Shown here piece after piece: positions 53,473-62,122 of a stretch of DNA of 64,000 bases (position 1 is its first letter; each line of letters begins with the position of its first letter). The stretch comes from Kitasatospora kifunensis (GTDB taxonomy: Bacteria > Actinomycetota > Actinomycetes > Streptomycetales > Streptomycetaceae), in the NCBI RefSeq assembly GCF_014203855.1, contig NZ_JACHJV010000001.1, positions 4,588,001-4,652,000 on the forward strand. Reading direction: 5' to 3'. Made by a program: the position numbers and the translations under genes. Below the pieces are notes generated by a model that had not been told where the DNA came from, searched no databases, and saw only the letters and a program-made list of their open reading frames with translations.

Positions 53473-53575
53473 GCAGGCGCCCAACCATCTGCGGCGCCCA
53501 ACCATCTGCGGTGCCCGACCATCCGCGGTGCCCAACCAGCCGCAGCATCCGACCAATCGCAGCGACCAACCACCC
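53473..53575. repeat. Six tandem 17-bp repeats after the prenyl synthase gene
   Basis: Units near GCGGCGCCCAACCATCT start at 53473, 53491, 53508, 53525, 53542 and 53559, the first with one extra base. Divergence increases to the right. They fill the first third of the 299-base gap between the prenyl synthase and DUF4239 genes. The rest (53576-53767) is C-rich with more degenerate CGGCCGTCCGGCACGCC copies at about 53609 and 53625. Confidence 0.85.
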
Positions 53576-53767
53576 GTGAGGCCCGACTGTCCGCGGCGCA
53601 GCACCCTGCGCCCGGCCGTCCGGCACGCCCGGCCGTCCGGCACGCCCGGCTGCCCGCGCGGCCTTGCCGCCCACGCGGCCTGGCCTCCTCACGCGCCCGC
53701 TGCCTCCCGCTGCTTTCACCCGGCTCCATGCATTGCCCGCATCACCGGAACCGCAAGGACCTTCCCC

Positions 53768-54526
53768 ATGAGCCTTATGGACATCGGTACCGTCCTCCTC
53801 GTCCTCCTCGTGCTCGCCGTCGCCCTGCGCCTGTTGCAACGCTGGGTCCCGCACCCGGTGCGCGAGGCGCACAACGACGTCGCCGGGTTCATCTTCGCCG
53901 CGGTCGGCGTCATCTACGCCGTGCTGGTCGCCTTCGTGGTGGTCACGGTCTGGACCAACGACGACTCCGCCCGCAAGACCACCTTCCAGGAGGCCGATTC
54001 GCTCGCCGGTATCTACTGGATCTCCCGCGAGCTGCCCGCACCGCTCGGTCCGCAGCTGGAGCAGCAGACCCTCACCTACGCGCGGACCGTGATGGACAGC
54101 GAGTGGCCGCTGATGGCCTCGCACCAGAGCAGTGCGGCGGCGACCGATCTCGTCTACCAGATCCGTGACAGCGTCTTCGCGATCAACCCCAGCAGCGTGC
54201 AGCAGCAGGTCCTCTACGAGCACGCGGTCAGCCACATGGAGGACCTCGCCTCGCAGCGCCGGGCCCGGCTGAACGAGGTGGACGACGAGGTCCCGACGCT
54301 GCTCTGGGTGGCGCTGATCGTCGGCGGGGTGCTCACCGTCGGCTTCACCTTCCTCTTCGGCCTGCCGAACACCATGGCGCACGCGCTGATGGTGCTCTCG
54401 CTGGGCGGGTTGGTGGTCATCTCGCTGCTGGTGATCAAGGAGATGAACTTCCCGTTCACCGGGGTCACCGCGGTCAAGCCGACCGCCTTCGAGGTCTTCC
54501 TGCAACGGCTGCCACCGCCGCGCTGA
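53768..54526 (+). CDS. DUF4239-family membrane protein
   Basis: The 252-residue product has hydrophobic helices at about residues 6-22 and 38-62 (GFIFAAVGVIYAVLVAFVVVTVW), then a soluble stretch of about 115 residues (DDSARKTTFQEADSLAGIYWISREL), and two more helices at about 178-200 and 205-223. The arrangement matches DUF4239, described as bestrophin-like. Function is unproven, possibly ion conduction. It follows the encapsulin and prenyl synthase genes on the same strand but after a repeat-filled gap of 299 bases, so membership in that operon is uncertain. Confidence 0.85.
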   Translation: MSLMDIGTVLLVLLVLAVALRLLQRWVPHPVREAHNDVAGFIFAAVGVIYAVLVAFVVVTVWTNDDSARKTTFQEADSLAGIYWISRELPAPLGPQLEQQTLTYARTVMDSEWPLMASHQSSAAATDLVYQIRDSVFAINPSSVQQQVLYEHAVSHMEDLASQRRARLNEVDDEVPTLLWVALIVGGVLTVGFTFLFGLPNTMAHALMVLSLGGLVVISLLVIKEMNFPFTGVTAVKPTAFEVFLQRLPPPR

Positions 54527-54543
54527 CGCACGCCGGAGCCCGG

Positions 54544-54580
54544 GAGGGCGGGCCGCTCCGCACCGGGGCGGCCCGCCCTC
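54544..54580. terminator. Terminator after the DUF4239 gene
   Basis: GAGGGCGGGCCGC pairs perfectly with GCGGCCCGCCCTC across an 11-base loop. It stands between the converging DUF4239 and epimerase genes. Confidence 0.8.
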
Positions 54581-54629
54581 GCACGTCAGCGGCCCGCCTT
54601 CCCGTCTTCCCGTCTCCCCACGTCAGCGG

Positions 54630-55652
54630 TCAGGCGCCGTCCAGGATCCGGCGCTCCTTCTCCGGGTCGGTGCCCAGCGGGATGTCGCGCTGCAGGTAGG
54701 GCTTCTCGCGCGGGCCCCGCTCCTGGAGCCAGGCCCAGGTGTCGCGCACGGTCTCCTCGATCGGCCGGCACCGCAGCCCGGCCGCCTGCGCCTTGCGGCT
54801 GTCCGCCTGCCAGATGCCGACCGGCTTGCCGTCCTCGAACTCGGCCGCCCAGAGCGGCAACTCGGTCCACCCCTGGACCTCGGCGGCGAGCAGCCGGTCG
54901 TCGTCCACCCAGATCAGCTCGGCGTCCGAGCCGGTGGCCGCCACGCAGGCGGTCAACATGCGCCCGTAGGTGCTCGATCCCGGCAGCGCGGTGGTGAGGT
55001 AGCTGCCGCCGGCGCCCCGCTCGGCCAGGTCGAGGCCGAAGACGGCGAAGTCCCGGGCGTCGATCAGCTGGACCGGAAGGTCGGCTCGGCCCGGAGCGAG
55101 CACCCGGCCGCCGCGCGCGATCCGCTCCAGCCACCAGAGCAGGCGGCCGATGTTCTCGTGCGGGCCGAGCAGCAGGCCGCAGTTGAGGATGATCGAGCGG
55201 TCGCCGAACTGCTCGAGGACAGCGCGCTCGCAGCCGGCCTTGAGCGCGGTGCTGAACGGCTGGTCGGGCGGTGAGTCGGCGGGGCACTCGTGCAGCGGTG
55301 CGTGCTCGTCGATCGGCTCGCCGGGCCAGTTGGCGAAGGCGTGCACCGAGGAGACGAAGAGGTAGCGCGCGGCGTGCTCGCGCAGCAGCTGGGCCGAACG
55401 CGAGACGGCGTGCGGCTGCTGGCCGCTGGTGTCGATCACCAGGTCCCAGGGGCCGTCCGGGCCGGTGGCCGCCGCCACCAGCTGGGCCAGGTCCCGGTCA
55501 CTGCCGCGGTCGCCCCGGATCGCCTGCGCGCCCGGCAGGTCAGGGCCGGAGGAGCCGCGGTTGAAGGTGGTCACCTGGTGACCGCGGCTCAGGGCTTCGG
55601 TGACGAAGGCGCGCCCGAGGAAGACCGAGCCGCCGAGTATCAGGATTCGCAT
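54630..55652 (-). CDS. NAD-dependent epimerase/dehydratase (extended SDR-like)
   Basis: The 340-residue product starts MRILILGGSVFLGRAFVTEAL, a Rossmann NAD loop of the G-G-x-x-F-L-G type. VTTFNRGSSGPDLPGA ends strand 2, DLVIDTSGQQPHAVSRSAQLL follows, and FVSSVHAFANW precedes the region where Y-x-x-x-K would lie. The classical Tyr/Lys pair is not obvious: DQPFSTALKAGCERAV has Lys but no Tyr four residues before, so activity as an epimerase is uncertain. Related proteins are annotated as epimerases or reductases and some act as NmrA-like sensors. An extra six-residue N-terminus to 55670 is possible. Confidence 0.85.
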   Translation of the reverse strand: MRILILGGSVFLGRAFVTEALSRGHQVTTFNRGSSGPDLPGAQAIRGDRGSDRDLAQLVAAATGPDGPWDLVIDTSGQQPHAVSRSAQLLREHAARYLFVSSVHAFANWPGEPIDEHAPLHECPADSPPDQPFSTALKAGCERAVLEQFGDRSIILNCGLLLGPHENIGRLLWWLERIARGGRVLAPGRADLPVQLIDARDFAVFGLDLAERGAGGSYLTTALPGSSTYGRMLTACVAATGSDAELIWVDDDRLLAAEVQGWTELPLWAAEFEDGKPVGIWQADSRKAQAAGLRCRPIEETVRDTWAWLQERGPREKPYLQRDIPLGTDPEKERRILDGA

Positions 55653-55892
55653 GCCGTAGATCCTGCCCACGGGATCCGGCGGACAGCGGCACTTACGCCT
55701 ATGGCGGATATGCCGAGGGCGAAGTGACGAAGAGTCAGATCACGGCCACGGTCGCCGGGCCCGTGCTGGGCGCACCGGACCAGGGTGGTGGCTGAGCCGA
55801 CCGGTCAATCTTCTTGGAGCTTTCTCATCAAGGAAGCGCAACAGCAGGGGTTCCTGGGGAGTCTTACTGCTGGGACCGGACGGTCGAGCGGT

Positions 55893-58058
55893 TCAGCGCG
55901 TGGCTGACGAGGATGAGGGGTTGGACGTGACGGAGGGCGGAGCGGGACTGGGCGTGGCATCGGCGGACGGTGTGGCTGACGGTGTCCCGGGCGGCGGCGC
56001 GGGCGGTGTCACGGGCGTCGGCATGGCGGTCGGCGAACTGCTGGGCCGGGCGGACGGGCTCGCGGTGCTCGACGGGCCGGACGTGGGGTTCGCGCTGGGC
56101 CTGTCGCTGCTGCTCGGCGCGGTGCTGGCGCTGCTGCCCGGGGTCGAGGTCTCCGAGGGGCTCGGGCTGGCGACGCCGCTGGGGTTCGCGCTCGCGCTCG
56201 GTGCCACGGTCGGTGCCGAGGAGGACGCCGACGCGCCGGAGCCGGGAGCCGGCGCGTCGCTGGGCGTGCCGGTCCTGCCGCCCTGCAACGTGACCACGGC
56301 CTCGGACGGGGGCAGCGCGATCTCGGCCGTCCACTGACCGCTCGGCGCGCGCTGCTCGTCGACGGTGACCGTGACGGTGATCCGCTGACCGGGGGCCAGG
56401 GTGCCCGCGTCGCGGCTCAGCCGCAGCCAGTCGCAGTCGGGCACGGCGTGCCAGTCGATCGGCGTGCTCCCGGTGTTGGTCAGGGTGAGCACGGTCCGAC
56501 TGCCGTAGGCACCGGCTGCCACGGTCAGTTGGGCATCGGTGGCGGGCGCGGGGGGCGGGACGGGCACGCTGTGCAGGCCCGGGCTGTCGAGCGGGACGGC
56601 ACCCGGAGCCGGGACGGCGATGGCGACACCCTGAAGCTCAGGCAGCAACGTTTCTGCATCCACGCCCCCAATGCCGCCCATGGCCCCCACCGCGCCCAAG
56701 GCCCCGACACCCGGGCTCGCCGCCCCGCCCGTGTTGACCAGGGCGGCGGCCACACCGGTGCCCGCCGTCGGGCCGCTCGCCGCCCCGGGCAGGACTCCGC
56801 CGAAGCCCCGGCTACCAGCCCCACCCCCTGACCCTGCCAAGGCCGGCGCCGGGATCGGCGCGACGGCCACCGCGCCGGGGGCCGCTCCCGTGCCTCTGCC
56901 GCCACCCGGATCGTCCGTGCCACCGTCGGCCACCCGGACGGCGGAGACCGCGGCGGCGGTGCCGGCACCGCCGGTGTCCCGGTGTGCGATCCACAGCGCC
57001 GCCAACGGAGCGGAGAGCACGGCGGCGAGCACCCCGGTGGTGACGGCCCGCTGCCGGACCAGGACCGTCCGCTGGTGCAGGTCGCCGCCGCGCCGATGGC
57101 GGTCCAGCAGACTCGGCGCCCGGTGGCGGGGGAAGCCGCGCTGGTCGAAGCGGACCACGGCGGCCCGCCCCCGGGGCCCAGCAGCGGCCGTAGCAGCGCG
57201 CGGGCGGCGGGCGGCGGGGGGCGTGCTGGGCGTACTGGCGATGCGGGCAGCGCGCCGCAGGACGTCGACGGGGTCGACTTCCCGCGCCTGCGCCGGAGCG
57301 GACAACAGCGGCAACAGCGCCGGCCCAGCCTGCCCAGGCCCGCCCCGGGCCGGGCCGGTGGCCGGGCCGGCCAGCCGCTCCGCGGTGCCCCGGCAGGTCG
57401 GGCAGTCGACCAGGTGGCCCACCAGCTCGCGCCGCAGCGCCGGCCCCAGCACCCAACCGTCCCCGGCAGCGCCCGCTCCCGCACCTGCTCCCGCTCCCGC
57501 GCAGCCGAGGCGGGTCAGCTCGGGGCAGGAGCCCGTGGCCAGCACCCGCAGCGCCTGCCCGGTCCGTTCGACCTCGGCGCTCCCGGCGGCCAGCAGCTGC
57601 CGCGCCGCCGTCGCGTCCAGGCCGAGCACCGCCGCGACCTCCAGCGGGGTGAGCCGGTGGCGGACCGCCAGCTCCAGGGCCTCGCGCTGCTCCGCCGTGG
57701 TCCCGGCCGCCGTCGGCCAGGCCAACTCCGCCGGCAGCTCAGCGGGCCCCGGCTCAGCGACCACCACCTCGGCATCGGGCTCGGCATCGGGCTCAGCGGC
57801 CGACCCGATGACGGGCCCGCCCGACCGGACGTCAGCCGTCCCCAGGTGCCGCACGCACGCGTACCGCGCCACCGCGTACAGCCAGGCCCGCAGCAGCCCG
57901 GGGTCGGTCAGCCGGTCCGCGTTGGCGAGGGCCAGCGCCCGGGTCTCGGCGAGCGCGGCCAGCGCCGCCCGCTGGTCGCGGAGGACCGAGAGGCAGTAGG
58001 TGTACAGGCCGTCCAGCAGCTGATCGAAGGTCGGCGCGGGGTCCAGACGGTGATTCAT
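55893..58058 (-). CDS. Sigma factor-like protein with zinc finger, membrane helix and BACON domain
   Basis: The product has 721 residues from ATG 58058. Residues 1-75 resemble sigma region 2 (FDQLLDGLYTYCLSVLRDQ, LLRAWLYAVARYACVRHL) and about 125-170 region 4 (REALELAVRHRLTPLEVAAVLGLDATAARQLL). A zinc-binding anti-sigma motif, H-x-x-x-C-x-x-C in GHLVDCPTCRG, lies near 220. A membrane helix (AVTTGVLAAVLSAPLAALWIA) lies near 336-358. A Gly/Ala linker leads to a BACON-like beta domain at about 505-590 (LTLTNTGSTPIDWHAVPDCDWLRLS), and a Ser/Pro/Thr tail runs to the end. Region 2 lacks a clear promoter-melting motif, so it may be a signalling rather than a working sigma protein. It diverges from radA. 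Confidence 0.8.
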   Translation of the reverse strand: MNHRLDPAPTFDQLLDGLYTYCLSVLRDQRAALAALAETRALALANADRLTDPGLLRAWLYAVARYACVRHLGTADVRSGGPVIGSAAEPDAEPDAEVVVAEPGPAELPAELAWPTAAGTTAEQREALELAVRHRLTPLEVAAVLGLDATAARQLLAAGSAEVERTGQALRVLATGSCPELTRLGCAGAGAGAGAGAAGDGWVLGPALRRELVGHLVDCPTCRGTAERLAGPATGPARGGPGQAGPALLPLLSAPAQAREVDPVDVLRRAARIASTPSTPPAARRPRAATAAAGPRGRAAVVRFDQRGFPRHRAPSLLDRHRRGGDLHQRTVLVRQRAVTTGVLAAVLSAPLAALWIAHRDTGGAGTAAAVSAVRVADGGTDDPGGGRGTGAAPGAVAVAPIPAPALAGSGGGAGSRGFGGVLPGAASGPTAGTGVAAALVNTGGAASPGVGALGAVGAMGGIGGVDAETLLPELQGVAIAVPAPGAVPLDSPGLHSVPVPPPAPATDAQLTVAAGAYGSRTVLTLTNTGSTPIDWHAVPDCDWLRLSRDAGTLAPGQRITVTVTVDEQRAPSGQWTAEIALPPSEAVVTLQGGRTGTPSDAPAPGSGASASSSAPTVAPSASANPSGVASPSPSETSTPGSSASTAPSSSDRPSANPTSGPSSTASPSARPSSSPTAMPTPVTPPAPPPGTPSATPSADATPSPAPPSVTSNPSSSSATR

Positions 58059-58198
58059 CCTGCTGACGGTAGGGACCCGGGCCGTGGCATCCCAGAAAGT
58101 CGGCGCATTCGTCCTTCTTTCGGGTAACAACACTGCCCAGTGGCTGACAATCCCCAGCCGGCCGACCCCTGTCGGTCCCACCCGCTACGGTGGCCCCC

Positions 58199-59713
58199 AT
58201 GGCAGCCCGTACCTCGAAGACCACCGCCAAGCCCCGTCCGGCCTACCGCTGCACGGAGTGCGGCAACCAGCTGCCCAAGTGGGTCGGCCGGTGCCCCGAG
58301 TGCAACGCCTGGGGCACGGTGGAGGAGTACGGCGCCGTCCCGATCCGCACCACCGCCGCCGGCCCGGTCAGCGCGCCCGCGCGCCCGATCGGCCAGGTCG
58401 ACGGCCAGGTCGCCACCGCCCGCTCCACCGGCGTCCCGGAGCTGGACCGGGTGCTCGGCGGCGGCCTGGTGCCCGGCGCCGTGGTGCTGCTGGCGGGCGA
58501 GCCCGGCGTCGGCAAGTCCACCCTCCTGCTGGACGTCGCCGCGAAGGCCGCCACCTCCCAGCACCGCACCCTCTACGTCACCGGTGAGGAGTCGGCCGGT
58601 CAGGTCCGGCTGCGCGCCGACCGGATCAACGCCCTCTCCGACCACCTCTACCTGGCCGCCGAATCCGACCTGGGCGCGGTGCTCGGCCACATCGAGCAGG
58701 TCAACCCGGGTCTGCTGATCCTGGACTCGGTGCAGACCATCGCCTCCGCCGAGCTGGACGGCGCGCCCGGCGGCCCGGCCCAGGTGCGCGAGGTGGCGGG
58801 CGCGCTGATCCGCGCCTCCAAGGACCGCGGCATGGCCACCCTGCTGGTCGGCCACGTCACCAAGGACGGCCAGATCGCCGGGCCCCGCCTGCTGGAGCAC
58901 CTGGTCGACGTGGTGCTCTCCTTCGAGGGCGACCGGCACGCCCGGCTGCGCATCATCCGCGGCATCAAGAACCGCTACGGTGCCACCGACGAGGTCGGCT
59001 GCTTCGAGCTGCACGACGAGGGCATCGTGGGCCTGGCCGACCCCAGCGGCCTCTTCCTGACCCGCCGTGACAAGCCGGTCCCCGGCACCTGCCTGACGGT
59101 CACCCTGGAGGGCAAGCGCCCGCTGGTGGCCGAGGTGCAGGCGTTGATGGTCGATTCGCAGATCCCCTCCCCGCGCCGCACCACCTCGGGCCTGGAGTCG
59201 CCGCGGATCGCGATGATCCTGGCCGTGGTCGAGCGGCACGGCGGGGTCAAGCTCGGCAAGCAGGACATCTACACCGCCACCGTCGGCGGGGTGAAGCTCA
59301 GCGAACCCTCCGCCGACCTGGCGGTCGCGCTCGCGGTGGCCAGCTCCTCCACCGACACCCCGCTGCCGAGCAACCTGGTCGCGATCGGCGAGGTGGGCCT
59401 GGCCGGCGAGGTGCGCCGGGTGACGGGTGTGCAGCGGCGGCTGGCCGAGGCACACCGACTCGGTTTCACCCACGCGTTGGTCCCGCCGGACCCGGGCAAG
59501 GTGCCGCCGGGCATGAAGGTGGTCGAGGTGGCCGACATCGGCGAGGCGCTGCGCGCGCTGCCCGGGCGTCGCCGCGCCGCGGCCAAACCCCGCTCCGAGC
59601 GCACTGAGCACCGTTCGCAGACCAACGAGGCACCCGTGGTGCCGTCCCCGGCGGCCTGGCCGGAGGAGGTGATGGGGAGCTGGGAGCCCGTCGATTCGGA
59701 CGAAGTGGTCTGA
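58199..59713 (+). CDS. radA: DNA repair protein RadA
   Basis: The product has 504 residues from ATG 58199 (a GTG at 58190 is an alternative). The zinc finger is C18-x2-C21...C32-x2-C35 (CTECGNQLPKWVGRCPEC). The RecA-like ATPase has Walker A LLAGEPGVGKSTLLLD, Walker B GLLILDSVQTI and the RadA-specific K-N-R-Y-G motif (IKNRYGATDEVGCF). The C-terminal Lon-like domain (residues 370-460) is complete. RadA promotes branch migration during recombinational repair. It sits next to disA, which it controls in other bacteria. The last 60 residues are a variable tail. Confidence 0.95.
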   Translation: MAARTSKTTAKPRPAYRCTECGNQLPKWVGRCPECNAWGTVEEYGAVPIRTTAAGPVSAPARPIGQVDGQVATARSTGVPELDRVLGGGLVPGAVVLLAGEPGVGKSTLLLDVAAKAATSQHRTLYVTGEESAGQVRLRADRINALSDHLYLAAESDLGAVLGHIEQVNPGLLILDSVQTIASAELDGAPGGPAQVREVAGALIRASKDRGMATLLVGHVTKDGQIAGPRLLEHLVDVVLSFEGDRHARLRIIRGIKNRYGATDEVGCFELHDEGIVGLADPSGLFLTRRDKPVPGTCLTVTLEGKRPLVAEVQALMVDSQIPSPRRTTSGLESPRIAMILAVVERHGGVKLGKQDIYTATVGGVKLSEPSADLAVALAVASSSTDTPLPSNLVAIGEVGLAGEVRRVTGVQRRLAEAHRLGFTHALVPPDPGKVPPGMKVVEVADIGEALRALPGRRRAAAKPRSERTEHRSQTNEAPVVPSPAAWPEEVMGSWEPVDSDEVV

Positions 59714-59834
59714 CCGAGGCTCCGTCAGCGCGCCCGCACCGTAGACTTTGCCCTGTCAAGCACCAGATCGGGCAGTAGCGAACGAGGGACCGGGGCCACC
59801 GCGCCGAGCGGACCGGGCCGGCCGGAGGAGTCAC

Positions 59835-60941
59835 GTGGCAGCGAGCGACCGGGTGGAGAAGTCCCCCCGCGAGGAGGCCCTGCTGCGCTCCTCCCTGCAA
59901 GCGATCGCGCCCGGAACGCCGCTGCGCGACGGTCTGGAGCGGGTGCTGCGGGCCAATACCGGCGGCCTGATCGTGCTCGGTTTCGACAAGACGGTGGAGT
60001 CGGTCTGCACCGGCGGCTTCGTGCTGGACGTCGAGTTCACCGCGACCCGGCTGCGCGAGCTGTGCAAGCTGGACGGCGCGGTGGTGCTCGACAAGGACAT
60101 CACCAAGATCGTCCGAGCCGGGGTGCACCTGATGCCGGACGCCTCGATCCCGACCGACGAGACCGGCACCCGCCACCGCACCGCCGAGCGGGTCAACAAG
60201 CAGACCGGGTTCCCGGTGGTGGCCGTCTCGCACTCGATGCGGCTGATCGCGATGTACGTCAACGGCAGCCGCCGGGTCCTGGAGGACTCGCCCACCGTGC
60301 TCTCCCGGGCCAACCAGGCGCTGGCCACCCTGGAGCGCTACAAGCTGCGCCTGGACGAGGTGGCCGGCACCCTCTCCGCCCTGGAGATCGAGGACCTGGT
60401 CACCGTCCGGGACGTCACGGCGGTGGCGCAGCGGCTGGAGATGGTCCGGCTGATCGCGGCCGAGATCGCCGGCTACGTGCTGGAGCTGGGCACCGACGGG
60501 CGGCTGCTCTCGCTCCAACTGGACGAGCTGATCGCGGGCGTCGAGCCGGAGCGCGAGCTGGTGGCGCGGGACTACTTCCCCGAGCGGGCCGCCAAGCGCG
60601 GGCGCACCGTCGCCGAGGTGCTGGCGGACCTGGAGACGCTCACCCACGCCGAGCTGCTGGACCTTCAGACGGTTGCAAAAACGATCGGCTACTCCGGCTC
60701 GCCGGAGTCGTTGGACTCGGCCGTCTCGCCGCGCGGCTACCGGCTGCTGGCGAAGATCCCGCGGCTGCCCAACACCGTGATCGAGCGGCTGGTCGAGCAC
60801 TTCGGCGGGCTGCAGAAGCTGCTGGCGGCCAGCATCGACGACCTGCAGGCGGTGGAGGGCGTCGGCGAGACCCGGGCGCGCTCGGTGCGCGAGGGGCTGT
60901 CGCGACTGGCGGAGTCCTCGATCCTGGAGCGCTACGTCTGA
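59835..60941 (+). CDS. disA: DNA integrity scanning protein DisA, diadenylate cyclase
   Basis: Makes cyclic di-AMP from two ATP and senses branched DNA. The product has 368 residues from a GTG at 59835 with GGAGGAG upstream. The DAC domain (residues 1-150) has the catalytic motifs DGA (residues 80-82 in KLDGAVVLDKD) and RHR (113-115 in ETGTRHRTAER). A helical spine leads to the C-terminal helix-hairpin-helix DNA-binding domain (IERLVEHFGGLQKLLAAS, LQAVEGVGETRARSVREGL). In the octamer these tails contact DNA. It follows radA by 121 bases on the same strand, as in Bacillus and other actinobacteria. Confidence 0.96.
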   Translation: MAASDRVEKSPREEALLRSSLQAIAPGTPLRDGLERVLRANTGGLIVLGFDKTVESVCTGGFVLDVEFTATRLRELCKLDGAVVLDKDITKIVRAGVHLMPDASIPTDETGTRHRTAERVNKQTGFPVVAVSHSMRLIAMYVNGSRRVLEDSPTVLSRANQALATLERYKLRLDEVAGTLSALEIEDLVTVRDVTAVAQRLEMVRLIAAEIAGYVLELGTDGRLLSLQLDELIAGVEPERELVARDYFPERAAKRGRTVAEVLADLETLTHAELLDLQTVAKTIGYSGSPESLDSAVSPRGYRLLAKIPRLPNTVIERLVEHFGGLQKLLAASIDDLQAVEGVGETRARSVREGLSRLAESSILERYV

Positions 60942-60952
60942 CCCCTCGCAGC

Positions 60953-60996
60953 CACAGCACTGAGCCCAGGTCGCACGACCTGGGCTCAGTGCTGTG
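60953..60996. terminator. Bidirectional terminator after disA
   Basis: A perfect 21-base stem (left arm CACAGCACTGAGCCC plus AGGTCG, right arm its exact complement) around CA. It lies between the converging disA and Gly-rich protein genes. Confidence 0.9.
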
Positions 60997-61007
60997 CGGA
61001 CGGGGCG

Positions 61008-61982
61008 TCAGGCGTCCAGCCGGGTCGAGGTGCGGGCCGGTACCGGGCCGCCGCTGGGGCCGGTCAGCTCCGCCTGCACGAGGTAGTTGCCGGCCGGTGC
61101 CGGCGAGGTGTCGCTCGGCGTCGCGCACTGCGGCTTGCTGCGCGTGCGGTCCCAGACGAAGGTCTCGGTCAGCGCGTTCGCGGGCGAGACCTGCACCCAG
61201 CGGCCCTGCTTGTCGGTCACGCAGTCGGCGGAGGACCAGATCCGTTCGCCGCTGGCCGAGTTGACGGTGATCGCGGCGGCGGCCTGACTCAGGTCCACCC
61301 GGCAGCCGGCGGAGGAGGCGTTGCGGATCTTCAGCTCGAAGGTCGGCTTCTCCTTGGGCTGGTAGGCGTTCTGGGTGCCGGCCAGTTCCAGGGTGAGCTG
61401 AGAGGCGGTGCAGATCGGCAGCGCCATCACGTCACTGGTGTTGATCGGCGGGTTGCCACCGCCCGAACCACCGCTGCCCGTGCCGCCGCTACCGGTGCCG
61501 CCGCCGCTCTCACCGCCACCGCCCGTGCCGCCACCGGTGCCACCGGTGCCACCGGTGCCACCCGCGCCGCCGCCGTCACCGCTCCCACCACCGCTGCTCG
61601 TGATCGTCCCGGCGCCACCGCCCGCCTCGCCACCGCTCGCGGTGCCCGAGCCGCCGGTGGTTCCACCGCTGCCGCCCGTGCCGCCGCCCGAGGCGGCCGT
61701 GCCGCCGCCGCTCGCGCCACTGCCGCCGCCGGTGCCACCGGGGCGGGAGCTGATCGCGGGGCCGGTCGGGGTGGCACCCGGGGTGATCGAGGCGGGGGCG
61801 GAGGGTGTGCCGGTGGCCGGGGCCGGCTGCGCGGTCTTCTGCTTGCCGCCGTCACCGCCCTGACCCAACGTCAGCCACCCCACCAGGGCCACCACCACCG
61901 CGGCGGCCGCGAGCACAACAACCCGCCGCCGCCAGTAGATCGAGGCGGGCAGCGGTCCGACTGGCTGACGCAATGAAGGCAC
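61008..61982 (-). CDS. Membrane-anchored protein with long Gly-rich linker
   Basis: About 324 residues. A cytoplasmic stub (LRQPVGPLPASIYWRRR) precedes a single membrane helix (VVVLAAAAVVVALVGWLTLG). A Pro/Ala/Thr segment follows, then about 100 residues of almost pure Gly/Ser/Thr. The outer beta domain spans about 180-324, with three cysteines (ICTASQLTLELAG, AGCRVDLSQ, SSADCVTDK) and a late fourth (PQCATPSD) that could form two disulfides, ending LVQAELTGPSGGPV. I see no catalytic motif; a DUF4232-like fold is possible. The start is GTG 61982, or TTG 61988. It is conserved next to mutY in streptomycetes, as far as I recall. The function is unknown. Confidence 0.78.
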   Translation of the reverse strand: MPSLRQPVGPLPASIYWRRRVVVLAAAAVVVALVGWLTLGQGGDGGKQKTAQPAPATGTPSAPASITPGATPTGPAISSRPGGTGGGSGASGGGTAASGGGTGGSGGTTGGSGTASGGEAGGGAGTITSSGGGSGDGGGAGGTGGTGGTGGGTGGGGESGGGTGSGGTGSGGSGGGNPPINTSDVMALPICTASQLTLELAGTQNAYQPKEKPTFELKIRNASSAGCRVDLSQAAAAITVNSASGERIWSSADCVTDKQGRWVQVSPANALTETFVWDRTRSKPQCATPSDTSPAPAGNYLVQAELTGPSGGPVPARTSTRLDA

Positions 61983-62122
61983 GACCAAACTCTACGAGAG
62001 GCGGAGCACCGCTTGTCGCACCAACACCGGTCTCGGGCCCCGATCTTTCAGATCATCCGGTATTTCCTCCCTTTGAGCGAGGCAAACGGGGCATCCGGCC
62101 GTATGCGAGGATCGAAGACGTT

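Noticed and set aside
50802..54526. A complete terpene biosynthetic cluster
   Set aside because: Only a prenyl synthase is present. No terpene cyclase, methyltransferase or P450 gene lies nearby, so the locus is better described as an encapsulin with its cargo.
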